From Edaphosphingomonas laterariae (GTDB lineage: Bacteria > Pseudomonadota > Alphaproteobacteria > Sphingomonadales > Sphingomonadaceae): a DNA stretch of 64,000 nt. Of this stretch, positions 10,442 to 19,020 are shown in pieces. A program made the translations under genes and the position numbers. The stretch is taken from positions 142,145-206,144 of the forward strand of contig NZ_FZOS01000005.1 in assembly GCF_900188165.1 (NCBI RefSeq). Direction: 5' to 3'. The notes below the pieces were generated by a model. It was not told the origin of the DNA. It did not search any database and worked only from the letters and a program-made list of their open reading frames with translations. Within the stretch, counting starts at the first letter, position 1; every line of letters begins with the position of its first letter.

Positions 10442-11341
10442 ATGGGCCGCGCCACAAGCGTTGCGATCGCCGACGGGGTGATGACGCTTACGCTCGCGCG
10501 GCCCGACAAGCTGAACGCCTATAATCCCGAAATGCAGGCGGAGATGATTGCCGCCTTCGATCGCGCCGACGCGGATGATGATGTGCGCGCGGTGATCGTG
10601 ACGGGGGAGGGGCGGGCCTTTTGCGCCGGTGCGGACCTGAGCGGCGGCGCGGCGACTTTCGATTATGGCGGCGACAGCGAATGGCGGAGCGAGGCCGTGC
10701 CGCGCAACGCCGATGGCGGCGTCGATTTTTCCAGCCCGTCGGTGCGCGATGGCGGCGGCACGCTGGCGCTGCGTATCTTCCGCGCGAAGAAGCCGGTGAT
10801 CGGGGCGATCAACGGCGTAGCGGTGGGCGTGGGCGTGACGATGACCCTGCCGATGGACGTGCGGCTGGCGAGTGAAACCGCGCGCTTCGGCTTCGTCTTT
10901 GCCCGGCGCGGCATTGTGCCCGAAGCGGCGTCAAGCTGGTTTCTGCCCCGCATCGTCGGCATCGCGAATGCGCTCGACCTCTGCTTTTCGGGGCGGATCA
11001 TCGGCGCGCAGGAAGCGCAGGGGCTGGGGCTGGTGCGATCGGTGCACGCGCCGGACGATCTGCTGCCGGCCGCGCGGGAAGTCGCGCGCAGTTATGTGGA
11101 GGCGACGGCGCCGGTATCGATCGCGATGACCCGCGCGATGCTGTGGCGGATGCTGGGCGCCGCGCATCCGATGGAAGCGCACCGGCTGGACAGCCGGGCG
11201 ATCTGGACGCGCGGCGCATCGGGTGATGCGCGCGAAGGGGTGGAGAGCTTCCTGGAAAAGCGTGACGCCGCTTTCCCCGACCGCGTGTCACGCGACTTGC
11301 CGCATTTCTCCCCCTGGATGGACGATCCCGACTGGAGCTGA
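10442..11341 (+). CDS. Enoyl-CoA hydratase/isomerase (crotonase) family protein
   Basis: 299 residues. Crotonase-fold landmarks are RPDKLNAYN near residue 20, GRAFCAGADL (oxyanion hole, about residue 57) and the second oxyanion/catalytic helix around GAINGVAVGVGVTM. The RRGIVPEAASSWFLPRIVG segment follows, with the Glu expected for hydratases. It is longer than the ~260 average because of an insertion after the first oxyanion loop and a C-terminal extension. It probably acts in beta-oxidation-like side-chain or ring degradation together with the EthD protein. Confidence 0.9.
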   Translation: MGRATSVAIADGVMTLTLARPDKLNAYNPEMQAEMIAAFDRADADDDVRAVIVTGEGRAFCAGADLSGGAATFDYGGDSEWRSEAVPRNADGGVDFSSPSVRDGGGTLALRIFRAKKPVIGAINGVAVGVGVTMTLPMDVRLASETARFGFVFARRGIVPEAASSWFLPRIVGIANALDLCFSGRIIGAQEAQGLGLVRSVHAPDDLLPAAREVARSYVEATAPVSIAMTRAMLWRMLGAAHPMEAHRLDSRAIWTRGASGDAREGVESFLEKRDAAFPDRVSRDLPHFSPWMDDPDWS

Positions 11342-11364
11342 CGCGCGGCGGACGCTGAAGCCGT

Positions 11365-11394
11365 GCGACCCGGCACATTTTCCGGGCGGGTCGC
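11365..11394. terminator. Hairpin after the crotonase gene
   Basis: GCGACCCG (11365-11372) pairs with CGGGTCGC (11387-11394) around a 14-nt loop. No T-run follows, so rho-independent termination is uncertain. Confidence 0.3.
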
Positions 11395-11460
11395 GGTTCA
11401 TGCTTTGATGAGGCTTTTCGGATGGTTGCCATCCTCGTCCGGTTGGGCGAGGGGGCGGCG

Positions 11461-12225
11461 ATGTTGCTTTTGCTTGTGTCGGCGTCCGCCGCTTTGTCCT
11501 GCGCCAGCCCCAGCCACCACGATGGCGACGCGATCCGCTGCGATGGTGCGCGGCGATCGATGCGGCTTTATGCGATCGACGCCCCCGAAATGCCCGGATC
11601 GTGCCGTGAGGGGCGCCGCTGCACCCCCGGCGATCCCTTTGCCGCGCGCGATCATCTGGCGGCGCTGACGCGCGGCCGCGAGGTGCGTTGCGAGGTGGTG
11701 GATAAGGACCATTATAGCCGCAGCATCGCGCGCTGCACCGCCGATGGCGAGGATCTGTCCTGCGCGATGGTGCGCGATGGCTTTGCGGTCGAACGCTACG
11801 GCCAGCTCGATTGCGATCGCGCGCCGGCGGCGCGGCTGGCCGAACCGAAGGAAGGTGTGACGCCGGGCGCCCCGGCCACCGACCTCCCCGCGATCCTGGC
11901 CACTGCCTTGGCCGGGGTTCTGCCCGATCTTGGCGGCGGCTGGCGGTGGCTGGCTTATTATCTGCTCGGCCTCAACCTCGTCACCTATCTCGCCTTCTGG
12001 ATCGACAAGCGGCGGGCGCGGGCGGGGCTGTTTCGCGTATCGGAGGCGCAGTTGCTGTCGCTCGCCGCGCTGGGTGGATCGCCGGGCGCGATGCTGGCCC
12101 GCCGCCATTTCCGCCATAAGACCCGCAAGCAGCCCTTCACGGCGGTGCTGATGGCGATCATCGTGGTGCAGGTTGGTGCGCTGGGCGGGCTGGGCTGGGT
12201 GGTGGTGGAACGCTGGACCGCCTGA
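11461..12225 (+). CDS. Exported thermonuclease-like (SNase) domain fused to DUF1294 membrane domain
   Basis: 254 residues. A signal-like hydrophobic N-terminus (MLLLLVSASAALSCA) leads into a compact SNase-fold domain. It carries the RLYAIDAPEM metal/catalytic loop and the DHYSRSIARC arginine, equivalents of the Asp-Glu and Arg residues of staphylococcal nuclease. After a proline-rich linker come two transmembrane segments around a DUF1294 core (FWIDKRRA, then GGSPGAMLARRHFRHKT). DUF1294 is normally a stand-alone small membrane protein. I chose the ATG at 11461, just after GAGGGGG; an upstream GTG frame (11422) is possible. The fusion would tether a periplasmic nuclease to the inner membrane. 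Confidence 0.72.
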   Translation: MLLLLVSASAALSCASPSHHDGDAIRCDGARRSMRLYAIDAPEMPGSCREGRRCTPGDPFAARDHLAALTRGREVRCEVVDKDHYSRSIARCTADGEDLSCAMVRDGFAVERYGQLDCDRAPAARLAEPKEGVTPGAPATDLPAILATALAGVLPDLGGGWRWLAYYLLGLNLVTYLAFWIDKRRARAGLFRVSEAQLLSLAALGGSPGAMLARRHFRHKTRKQPFTAVLMAIIVVQVGALGGLGWVVVERWTA

Positions 12226-12238
12226 GCCCGAAAAGAAA

Positions 12239-12262
12239 AAGGCCCCGGTTGCCCGGGGCCTT
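12239..12262 (-). terminator. Rho-independent terminator of the TonB receptor gene
   Basis: AAGGCCCCGG-TTGC-CCGGGGCCTT is a perfect 10-bp stem with a 4-nt loop. Read on the minus strand it is followed by TTTTTCTTTT, five bases past the receptor stop codon. Confidence 0.9.
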
Positions 12263-12267
12263 CGCGA

Positions 12268-14577
12268 TCAGAAATTGTAGCGCAGCTGCGCGCCGAAATA
12301 GCGATCCACGTCGCGCGGCAGCAGATAGCGATAGCTGCCGCCCGGGCCGCCCGGGGTGATCAGCGTCGCATAGCTCGTATCGGTCAGGTTGCGGCCGATG
12401 AAGTTGAGCCGCCACACGCCGTTCGGATCGACCAGCGCGATATTGGCATCGACGATGGCATAGCCGTCGATGGTGATCGCGCGCCGCGTCACCGGATTGG
12501 CTTCCAGCGTCGAAACCTGATCGCTGGTCAGCGAAATCTGGCCGCCGATCTCGACATCGGCGAAGCCGCCCGTCTCGATCGTGTAGAGCGCCGATGCATT
12601 GCCCTTCCACTTCGGCGCCAGCGGCAATTGTTCGCCATGCCGGTCGCTCTGGCCGGGCTGGGTGATGTTGAAGCGGTCGATCTCGGCATCGGTATAGGCC
12701 ATGCCGATCTGCAGCGTGAAGTTGCGCGTCGGCCGGATCACGGATTCGATTTCCACGCCCTGCGTGATGATCGTGCCGGCGTTGGTGAGCTGGGTGACGG
12801 TGCTCACATTGGGCGGCGTGCCGATCTCCACGAAGCCGTTCGCCTGGAAATTCTTGTACTTGGCGTGGAACAGCGCGGTGTTGAGCGTGAACGCGCCATC
12901 GGCCGTGCGGAACTTGGCGCCCGCTTCGAAGGCGTCCGAGGTTTCGGGCTTCAGCGGATCGCGCTGGTTCAGATTCTGGTTGAAGAAGACGTTGAACGCC
13001 GGCCCCTTATAGCCCTGCGAATAGGTGGCATAGGCCATCAGATCGTCGGTCAGATCATATTGCAGGCCGGCGCGGAGCGAGAAATCGTCATTCTTGACCT
13101 TGAAGCGTTCATCGAACGCGGCGGCAAGCACGCCCGGCCCGGCGATCGCCGATGCGGTGCGGACGTTGAACGCCTTCAGATCATCATGCGTGTAACGCCC
13201 GCCCGCGATGACGCGGAAGGCATCGGTGATGTTGATCGTGGCGTTGCCATAGATCGCGAAGTTGTTGAACGTCGAACCGAAATTGCCGACCGCGCTGGGG
13301 AAGGTGAGCGTCGACGAGCCCGCCGCGCACGGCGTCAGGCCCGGCGCCACCGGGGCCAGCGTGGTATCGGTGCAGACAATGTCGTCGCGCTGGAAGGTGC
13401 GTTCCTGCTTCGCCCAATAATAAAAGCCGCCGATCACATATTCGATGAACTGATTGCCCGGCGATGTCAGGCGGATTTCCTGCGTGAACGTCTTGGACGG
13501 CTGCGGCCCGAAATCGTCGAGCTGGAAGCCGCCGCCCTGCGAATAGACCGTATCGATGAAATCGCCGTCGCGGATGCCGTAGTTACGGTAATAGCGATAG
13601 GCGGTGATCGAGGTCAGCGTGCCCGCCGAACCCACGTCGAGGTCGCCCTGGAGCGAGACGCCCCAGCTGGTTTCCTTGGTCTTGGTGAGCGTGTTCTGGC
13701 GGATTTCGCGCGTGGCATCGCCCTTCACGTCGACGCCGTCGAGTGCGCCGGCCAGCGCCCCGGCGGGGAGCGTGCCGATCACTTCGGCACAGCAATCGCT
13801 GTTCATCCGGCGATAATCGCCGATCAGCGTGAAGCTGAGATTGTCGGTCGCTTCAGCCGTCACCACGCCGCGAATGCCATAGCGTTCATAGCCGTTGACC
13901 GTGCGATCGAGCGTGATGTTGCGCACCGTGCCGTCGAACCAGCCATAGGATGCGGTCCAGCGGCTCTTGATCGTATCGGAAATCGGCAGGTCGACCGCGG
14001 CGCGGATCTTATATTCTTCGTCCGTCGTGGCCGTGCCTTCGACATAGCCGCCAAATTCGTCGCCCGGGCGCTTGGTGACGACGCTGATCACGCCGGCCGA
14101 AGCGTTCTTGCCGAACAATGTGCCCTGCGGCCCGCGCAGCACCTCGATCCGCTCGACATCGTAAAGATCGCCGAACGCTTCGCCCGCGCGGGCATAGGTG
14201 ACGCCATCGACCACGAAGCCGACCGAGGGTTCGGCGGCGATCGAGAAGTTGATCGTGCCGACGCCGCGCAGGAATAGCGTGGAATCGAGGCTGGTCGCGC
14301 TATCCTTGAAGTTCAGGCTGGGGACGAGCTGCTGCAGCGACTGGATGTTGACGCCGCCGCGCTGTTCGAACTGGAGCGCGGAAACCACGCTGACCGCCGC
14401 CGGCACGTCCTGCAGACTTTCGGTGCGCTTCTGCGCGGTGACGACGATATCGTCGAAACGCTCGGCTTCGGCACCCTCCTGCGCGGCGGCCGGAATGGCC
14501 AGCGCGATTGCCGAAACCCCTGTCAGCGTTGTCAGGGTGAGCGCGCGAATGGCGGCGCGGCGGGGGAATGCAGGCAT
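12268..14577 (-). CDS. TonB-dependent outer-membrane receptor (candidate sulfoquinovoside importer)
   Basis: 769 residues. A Sec signal peptide (about residues 1-32, ending PAAAQ) precedes a TonB-box-like DDIVVTAQKR and the plug domain (VLRGPQGTLFGKNASAG about residue 130). A 22-strand-type barrel follows and ends in an aromatic residue. It is divergent from the predicted sulfoquinovosidase. Genes of this layout import glycosides too large for porins, so I infer uptake of sulfoquinovosyl glycerol or similar. The family itself is certain; the substrate is inferred from the neighbours only. GGGAG precedes the ATG. Confidence 0.93.
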   Translation of the reverse strand: MPAFPRRAAIRALTLTTLTGVSAIALAIPAAAQEGAEAERFDDIVVTAQKRTESLQDVPAAVSVVSALQFEQRGGVNIQSLQQLVPSLNFKDSATSLDSTLFLRGVGTINFSIAAEPSVGFVVDGVTYARAGEAFGDLYDVERIEVLRGPQGTLFGKNASAGVISVVTKRPGDEFGGYVEGTATTDEEYKIRAAVDLPISDTIKSRWTASYGWFDGTVRNITLDRTVNGYERYGIRGVVTAEATDNLSFTLIGDYRRMNSDCCAEVIGTLPAGALAGALDGVDVKGDATREIRQNTLTKTKETSWGVSLQGDLDVGSAGTLTSITAYRYYRNYGIRDGDFIDTVYSQGGGFQLDDFGPQPSKTFTQEIRLTSPGNQFIEYVIGGFYYWAKQERTFQRDDIVCTDTTLAPVAPGLTPCAAGSSTLTFPSAVGNFGSTFNNFAIYGNATINITDAFRVIAGGRYTHDDLKAFNVRTASAIAGPGVLAAAFDERFKVKNDDFSLRAGLQYDLTDDLMAYATYSQGYKGPAFNVFFNQNLNQRDPLKPETSDAFEAGAKFRTADGAFTLNTALFHAKYKNFQANGFVEIGTPPNVSTVTQLTNAGTIITQGVEIESVIRPTRNFTLQIGMAYTDAEIDRFNITQPGQSDRHGEQLPLAPKWKGNASALYTIETGGFADVEIGGQISLTSDQVSTLEANPVTRRAITIDGYAIVDANIALVDPNGVWRLNFIGRNLTDTSYATLITPGGPGGSYRYLLPRDVDRYFGAQLRYNF

Positions 14578-14644
14578 GTCGATCTCCCTGTAGAACGGGC
14601 GCGTTGACCCCGGCTTGCGGTGGAAGCGCCTCTTACCCGGCCAA

Positions 14645-14673
14645 TGGCTATGCACTGGCGGCCCGACTGTCAA
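14645..14673 (-). promoter_or_regulatory. Candidate sigma-70 promoter of the TonB receptor
   Basis: On the minus strand a perfect TTGACA (14673-14668) and TAGCCA (14650-14645) are 17 bp apart. They lie about 70 bp upstream of the receptor ATG. The inverted repeat at 14676-14690 lies directly upstream of the -35. Confidence 0.5.
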
Positions 14674-14675
14674 CA

Positions 14676-14690
14676 CTATCGAAAAGATAG
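14676..14690. promoter_or_regulatory. Inverted repeat CTATC-N5-GATAG next to the receptor promoter
   Basis: CTATC-GAAAA-GATAG is a perfect 5-bp inverted repeat immediately upstream of the receptor -35 element. A related CTAT-N7-ATAG repeat occurs at 24250-24264 before the MFS-cysK operon. Confidence 0.4.
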
Positions 14691-14731
14691 AGAATGTTGT
14701 GTCGCCTCAATCTGCTTTGCAGGCGGGGTGA

Positions 14732-14747
14732 ATGTGCTATCGCTGTC
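14732..14747. promoter_or_regulatory. Candidate LacI-type operator, sulfoquinovosidase leader
   Basis: The 16-mer ATGTGCTATCGCTGTC matches, in 13 of 16 positions, the reverse complement of 18954-18969 in the exporter/reductase promoter. Both centre on CG, typical of LacI-family sites. It lies 20 bp before the preferred start of the GH31 gene. Confidence 0.4.
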
Positions 14748-14767
14748 ATATGGTCGAAAGGGCGGAT

Positions 14768-16762
14768 ATGCGTATCGAACAACTGGCGGACGGGTTCGAA
14801 TTGTGGGTGGGAGATGTGGCGATCGTACGCCATCGCGCCGCTGAACCTGCCTTCTTCGTCGGATCGGGTCGTCCACTGGTCGAGATGTATCGCGGCAATT
14901 TCGCGATCGAGGACCGGGTGGACGAGCGGCTGCCGCTGCGCCACGCCGAAATCGCCGGCAACCTCGTCAGGCTGGCCGTCGCCGCCGGGCTAGCGCCGCT
15001 GCTGGAATTGCGGGTGGAGCCGGGCGGCTTGGCGCTGAACGCGGCCGGGCCGGCGCTCAACCGCTTCTGGCTGCGCGTGCTGGCGGATGCCGGCGAGCGG
15101 CTGTGGGGCGGCGGCGAGCAGATGTCCTATTTCGACATGGCGGGCCGGCGCTTCCCGCTCTGGACGTCGGAACCCGGCGTGGGCCGTGACAAGAGCACGC
15201 AGTTGACGTGGCAGGCCGATGTGACCGGAAAATCGGGCGGCGATTATTGGAACACCAATTATCCGCAGCCGACCTATGTTTCGTCGCGCCGCTATGCGCT
15301 GCATGTCGAAACCGACGCTTATGCGGCCTTCGATTTCCGCGATCCCGATTTTCATGAGATCGAGGCCTGGGCCGTGCCTGCGCGGATCGAGGCGTGGGCG
15401 GCACCCAGCTTCGTCGGGCTGGTCGAGCAATTGTCCGCCCGCTTCGGCCGCCAGCCGCGGCTGCCCGACTGGGCGATCGGCGGCGCGATCGTCGGGCTGA
15501 AGGATGGCGAGCGCAGCTTTGACCGGCTGGAGGGTTTCGTCGCGGCCGGTGCGGAGGTTTCGGGCCTGTGGTGCGAGGATTGGGTTGGCCTGCGCGTCAC
15601 CAGTTTCGGCAAGCGGCTGTTCTGGGACTGGAAAGCGAACGAGGCGCGCTATCCGGGGCTGCGGGGGCGGATCGCGGCGCTGGCGGCGCGCGGCATTCGC
15701 TTCCTGGGCTATGTGAACCCCTATCTGGCGGCGGACGGCGTGCAGTTCGTCGAAGCGGCCGAGCGTGGCTATCTGGCGCTGCGGCAGGATAGCGACGACA
15801 TCTATCTCGTCGATTTCGGCGAGTTCGATTGCGGGGTGGTGGATTTCACCAATCCCGACGCCGCCAAATGGTTCGCCGAACGGATCATCGGGCAAGAGAT
15901 GCTCGATTTCGGCCTGTCCGGCTGGATGGCCGATTTCGGCGAATATCTGCCGGTCGACGTGCGCCTCTCCAACGGCGTCGATGGCATGTTGATGCACAAT
16001 CCCTGGCCGACGATCTGGGCGAAGGTGAATGCCGATGCGGTGGCCAGCCGGGGCCGGACGGGCGACGCCCTGTTCTTCATGCGCGCGGGCTGGACGGGCG
16101 TGCAGGCGCATTGCCCCTTGCTGTGGGCGGGCGACCAGTCGGTCGATTTTTCGCGCCATGACGGCATCGGCACGGTGATCCGCGGCGCCCTGTCGTCGGG
16201 CCTGCTCGGCAATGCCTATCACCATAGCGATATCGGCGGTTACACGTCGTTGTTCGGTAATGTCCGCACCGCCGAACTGATCATGCGGTGGAGCGAGATG
16301 GCGGCCTTCACACCCGTCATGCGCAGCCACGAAGGCAATCGCCCCGACGATAATCTGCAGATCGACGGCGATCCGCAGGTGCTCGCCCATTTTGCGCGGA
16401 TGACGCGCATCCACGCGGCGCTCGCCCCTTATGTCGCGGGGCTGTGCGACGAAGCGGTGGCGACCGGCCTGCCGCTACAGCGCCCATTGTTCCTGCATTT
16501 CGAGGAGGATGCGGCCTGTTACCCGGTGGAAACCGCCTATCTTTATGGCCCTGACCTGCTGGTTGCGCCGGTGATCGAGCCGGGGGCGGAGCGCTGGCAG
16601 GTCTATCTGCCGGCGGGCGCCGACTGGATCCATCTGTGGAGCCATGAGGCCCATTCCGGCGGCCAAGTGCTTGATGTGGAAAGCCCGATCGGATCGCCGC
16701 CAGTGTTCTGGCGCGCGGGCAGCGTGCACGAAGCGCTGTTCGCGGGGCTTGCGTCGATCTGA
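14768..16762 (+). CDS. Sulfoquinovosidase (GH31, YihQ/SmoI type)
   Basis: 664 residues, colinear over nearly the full length with E. coli YihQ (GH31). It hydrolyses alpha-sulfoquinovosides such as sulfoquinovosyl glycerol to free sulfoquinovose. The nucleophile is D389 (WMADFGEYLP) and the acid/base is D456 (WAGDQ). The sulfonate-recognition set reads K245, E270, R283, W286 and E117, the K-E-R-W-E variant described for the Agrobacterium enzyme instead of YihQ's Q-Q-R-W-E. The other conserved blocks GEQ-x-SYFD, FPLWTSE-x-GVGR and GGDYW are present. No signal peptide, so cytoplasmic. The ATG at 14768 has AAAGGG upstream; the frame could open at 14732. Confidence 0.92.
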   Translation: MRIEQLADGFELWVGDVAIVRHRAAEPAFFVGSGRPLVEMYRGNFAIEDRVDERLPLRHAEIAGNLVRLAVAAGLAPLLELRVEPGGLALNAAGPALNRFWLRVLADAGERLWGGGEQMSYFDMAGRRFPLWTSEPGVGRDKSTQLTWQADVTGKSGGDYWNTNYPQPTYVSSRRYALHVETDAYAAFDFRDPDFHEIEAWAVPARIEAWAAPSFVGLVEQLSARFGRQPRLPDWAIGGAIVGLKDGERSFDRLEGFVAAGAEVSGLWCEDWVGLRVTSFGKRLFWDWKANEARYPGLRGRIAALAARGIRFLGYVNPYLAADGVQFVEAAERGYLALRQDSDDIYLVDFGEFDCGVVDFTNPDAAKWFAERIIGQEMLDFGLSGWMADFGEYLPVDVRLSNGVDGMLMHNPWPTIWAKVNADAVASRGRTGDALFFMRAGWTGVQAHCPLLWAGDQSVDFSRHDGIGTVIRGALSSGLLGNAYHHSDIGGYTSLFGNVRTAELIMRWSEMAAFTPVMRSHEGNRPDDNLQIDGDPQVLAHFARMTRIHAALAPYVAGLCDEAVATGLPLQRPLFLHFEEDAACYPVETAYLYGPDLLVAPVIEPGAERWQVYLPAGADWIHLWSHEAHSGGQVLDVESPIGSPPVFWRAGSVHEALFAGLASI

Positions 16763-16782
16763 CCTCTCGCCATAGTCGACCC

Positions 16783-17787
16783 ATGCGCACCACGATCAAG
16801 GATGTCTCCATCGCGGCGGGCGTGTCGATCAAGACCGTCTCCCGCGTCCTCAACAAGGAAAAATACGTCAAGGAGGAGACCCGCAAGAAGGTCGAGGAGG
16901 CGGTTGCCGCGCTCAATTTCAGCCCGAGCCTCGCGGCCCGCACGCTGGCCGGGCGGCGATCTTTCCAGATCGCTTTGCTCTACGACAATCACAGCCCTTA
17001 TTATATCCACCAGATTCAGGACGGGGTGTGGGGGCGCTGCCGCGAACAGGGCGTCCGTCTGCTCGCCCAGCCGACCGACGTGGATTCGGCGACGCTGGCG
17101 CAGGATGTGGGCGGCCTGATCGACGAGACCCATGTCGACGGCGTCATCCTGTCCTCGCCGGTGACCGATGCGGCACCCGTGCTGGAGGAGCTGGAGCGGC
17201 GCGGCATCCCGTTCGTGCGGATTTCGCCCGGCACCAACCATGCGCTCACCTCATCGGTGTTCATGGATGATGTGCAGGCGGCGGATGACATGACGACGCA
17301 CCTGATCAACGAAGGGCATCGGCGGATTGGCTTCGTGGTGGGCCATCCCAACCATATGGCGAGCGACCAGCGCCTGTTCGGCTATCGCCGCGCGCTCGAC
17401 CGGGCCGGTGTGCCGTTCGAACCGAACCTTGTGCGGCAGGGCGCCTTCGATTTTGCCAGCGGCGCGGACGCGGCCGAAACGCTGCTCGACCTGCCCGAAC
17501 CACCCAGCGCGATCTTCGCCAGCAATGACGACATGGCCGCCGGCGTGCTCGCCGTCGCGCATCGGCGCGGCATCGCGGTGCCGGACGATCTTTCGGTCGC
17601 GGGTTTCGACGACACCGATCTCGCCCAGCTTGTCTGGCCGCCGCTGACGACGATCCGCCAGCCGACCCGCGAACTGGCCTACACCGCCGCCAGCCTGCTC
17701 TTCGCGATGGGCGACGGCGTCGAACATCGCCGCCTGCAACATGATCTGGTGGTGCGGAGTTCGACGGCGCGGCGCAAGGGGCGATAG
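16783..17787 (+). CDS. LacI family transcriptional regulator of the sulfoquinovose locus
   Basis: 334 residues. The LacI HTH (residues 1-50) includes TIKDVSIAAGVSIKTVSRVLN and the hinge-helix region SPSLAARTLAG. A periplasmic-binding-protein-like sensor domain follows, with FASNDDMAAGVL and GFDDTDLAQLVWPPLTT. It lies 20 bp after the GH31 stop, so it is probably cotranscribed. By position it should sense sulfoquinovose or a product. Its likely sites are the shared 16-mers at 14732 and 18954. Confidence 0.92.
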   Translation: MRTTIKDVSIAAGVSIKTVSRVLNKEKYVKEETRKKVEEAVAALNFSPSLAARTLAGRRSFQIALLYDNHSPYYIHQIQDGVWGRCREQGVRLLAQPTDVDSATLAQDVGGLIDETHVDGVILSSPVTDAAPVLEELERRGIPFVRISPGTNHALTSSVFMDDVQAADDMTTHLINEGHRRIGFVVGHPNHMASDQRLFGYRRALDRAGVPFEPNLVRQGAFDFASGADAAETLLDLPEPPSAIFASNDDMAAGVLAVAHRRGIAVPDDLSVAGFDDTDLAQLVWPPLTTIRQPTRELAYTAASLLFAMGDGVEHRRLQHDLVVRSSTARRKGR

Positions 17788-17797
17788 GGTGGTAGCG

Positions 17798-17817
17798 ATG
17801 CCAGCCGGCGCTGGCAT
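17798..17817. repeat. REP-like palindrome, copy 2
   Basis: ATGCCAGC-CGGC-GCTGGCAT is an 8-bp perfect stem with a 4-nt loop, 10 bp after the LacI stop codon and between convergent genes. The arms are identical to those of the copy at 49528. Confidence 0.6.
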
Positions 17818-17870
17818 GATGTCGACGCGCCAAACAATCCGTTCATTCCCGTTGTCGCGGTGATGACGGC

Positions 17871-18920
17871 CTAGCCGACCAGCAGCATCGCCGCCGCGAT
17901 GGAGAGGGCGAGGGCGACAAGCGTTGCGCCGGCGATCACCAGCAGCGGGCGGGGGCCGCCGGCCATCAGCGTCTGCATGGGCGATCGGATGCCGGTAGCG
18001 GTGACCGCGCAGGCGAGCAGGGCGGCAGCGCCGTCATCGGCGGCATGGTTGACGAAAGCGGGGACAATGCCCGTGGAGTTCAGCGCGGCGAGGCCGAAGA
18101 AGCCGACGACGAACCAGGGCAGGCCGGCGAACTTGGCCTTGCGCCCGTCTTCGGCCGGGAAGAACCAGGCGATCGCGGCGAGCACGGGGGCGAGCAGGGC
18201 GACGCGGCTGAGCTTGGCGATGGTGGCGATTTCGCCCGCCGGCGCGGAATAGGAATAGCCGGCACCCAGCGCCTGCGCGACATCGTGGATCGATGCGCCG
18301 AGCATGAAGCCGGCCGCCTTGTCGCCCATCGCCAGTTGGTGCGCGATCAGCGGATAGGCGACCATGGCGAGCGAACTGGCCGCCGAAATGCCGACGAGGA
18401 CGAGGGTGAGCTGGCCTTGGCCCGCGCGCTTTTCGCCAAGCACGGTGGCAATCGCGAGCGCCGCCGATGCGCCGCAGATCGCGACCGCACCGCCCGCCAG
18501 TGCGCCGAAGGCCGCGCCGAAGCCGAGCAGGCGGGCGATGCCGACGCCGGATAGCAGGGTGAGCGCGAGGATGAGGACGATCGCGGCGAAGGCGGCCGGG
18601 CCGAGATCGACGATCTGGCCCAGCGTGATCCGCGCGCCGACCAGCACGATCCCCCAGCGCAGCAGCGTGCGCGACGCGAAGGCGAGGCCGGGGGCGAGGC
18701 GCTGGTCCGCGCTCAGGAAATTGAGGGCCAGGCCGACGAGCAGGGCCATCAGCGTCAGCGGCGCGCCATAGCGTTCGGACAGATAGGCTGCCGCCAGCGT
18801 GGCCAGCGTCGCCAGGATCAGCCCCGGCCCATAATCCTGCCAGCGGACGACGGGGGCGGGTTCGAGATCGCCATAAAGATCGGCAGCGGCGGGGAGCGCG
18901 GGGCGGTGTTGGTTCTTCAA
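17871..18920 (-). CDS. YeiH/UPF0324 family putative sulfate/sulfite exporter
   Basis: 349 residues with about ten transmembrane segments. UPF0324 signatures are present: GAAFGALAGGAVAICGASAA, the GASIHDVAQALGAG motif and KLSRVALLAP. Members are annotated as putative sulfate exporters, with little direct biochemistry. Here it is divergent (100 bp) from an aldo-keto reductase and a monooxygenase expected to release sulfite. A role in expelling that toxic product is the simplest reading. It would replace the exporter of other family members used in known sulfoquinovose loci. Confidence 0.85.
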   Translation of the reverse strand: MKNQHRPALPAAADLYGDLEPAPVVRWQDYGPGLILATLATLAAAYLSERYGAPLTLMALLVGLALNFLSADQRLAPGLAFASRTLLRWGIVLVGARITLGQIVDLGPAAFAAIVLILALTLLSGVGIARLLGFGAAFGALAGGAVAICGASAALAIATVLGEKRAGQGQLTLVLVGISAASSLAMVAYPLIAHQLAMGDKAAGFMLGASIHDVAQALGAGYSYSAPAGEIATIAKLSRVALLAPVLAAIAWFFPAEDGRKAKFAGLPWFVVGFFGLAALNSTGIVPAFVNHAADDGAAALLACAVTATGIRSPMQTLMAGGPRPLLVIAGATLVALALSIAAAMLLVG

Positions 18921-18953
18921 GGTCGTCCTCGGGGGCGCGGGCCGGGTGTTTCA

Positions 18954-18969
18954 GACAGCGTTATCATAT
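18954..18969. promoter_or_regulatory. Candidate LacI-type operator, exporter/reductase divergent promoter
   Basis: GACAGCGTTATCATAT contains the imperfect palindrome GACAGCGTTATC (centre CG). Its reverse complement matches 14732-14747 at 13 of 16 positions. It sits between the divergent starts at 18920 and 19021. Confidence 0.4.
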
Positions 18970-19020
18970 TTTTTCGGGGAGGCTCGACTTTTTGTGCCGG
19001 GCGGCGTTATGACCGGACGT

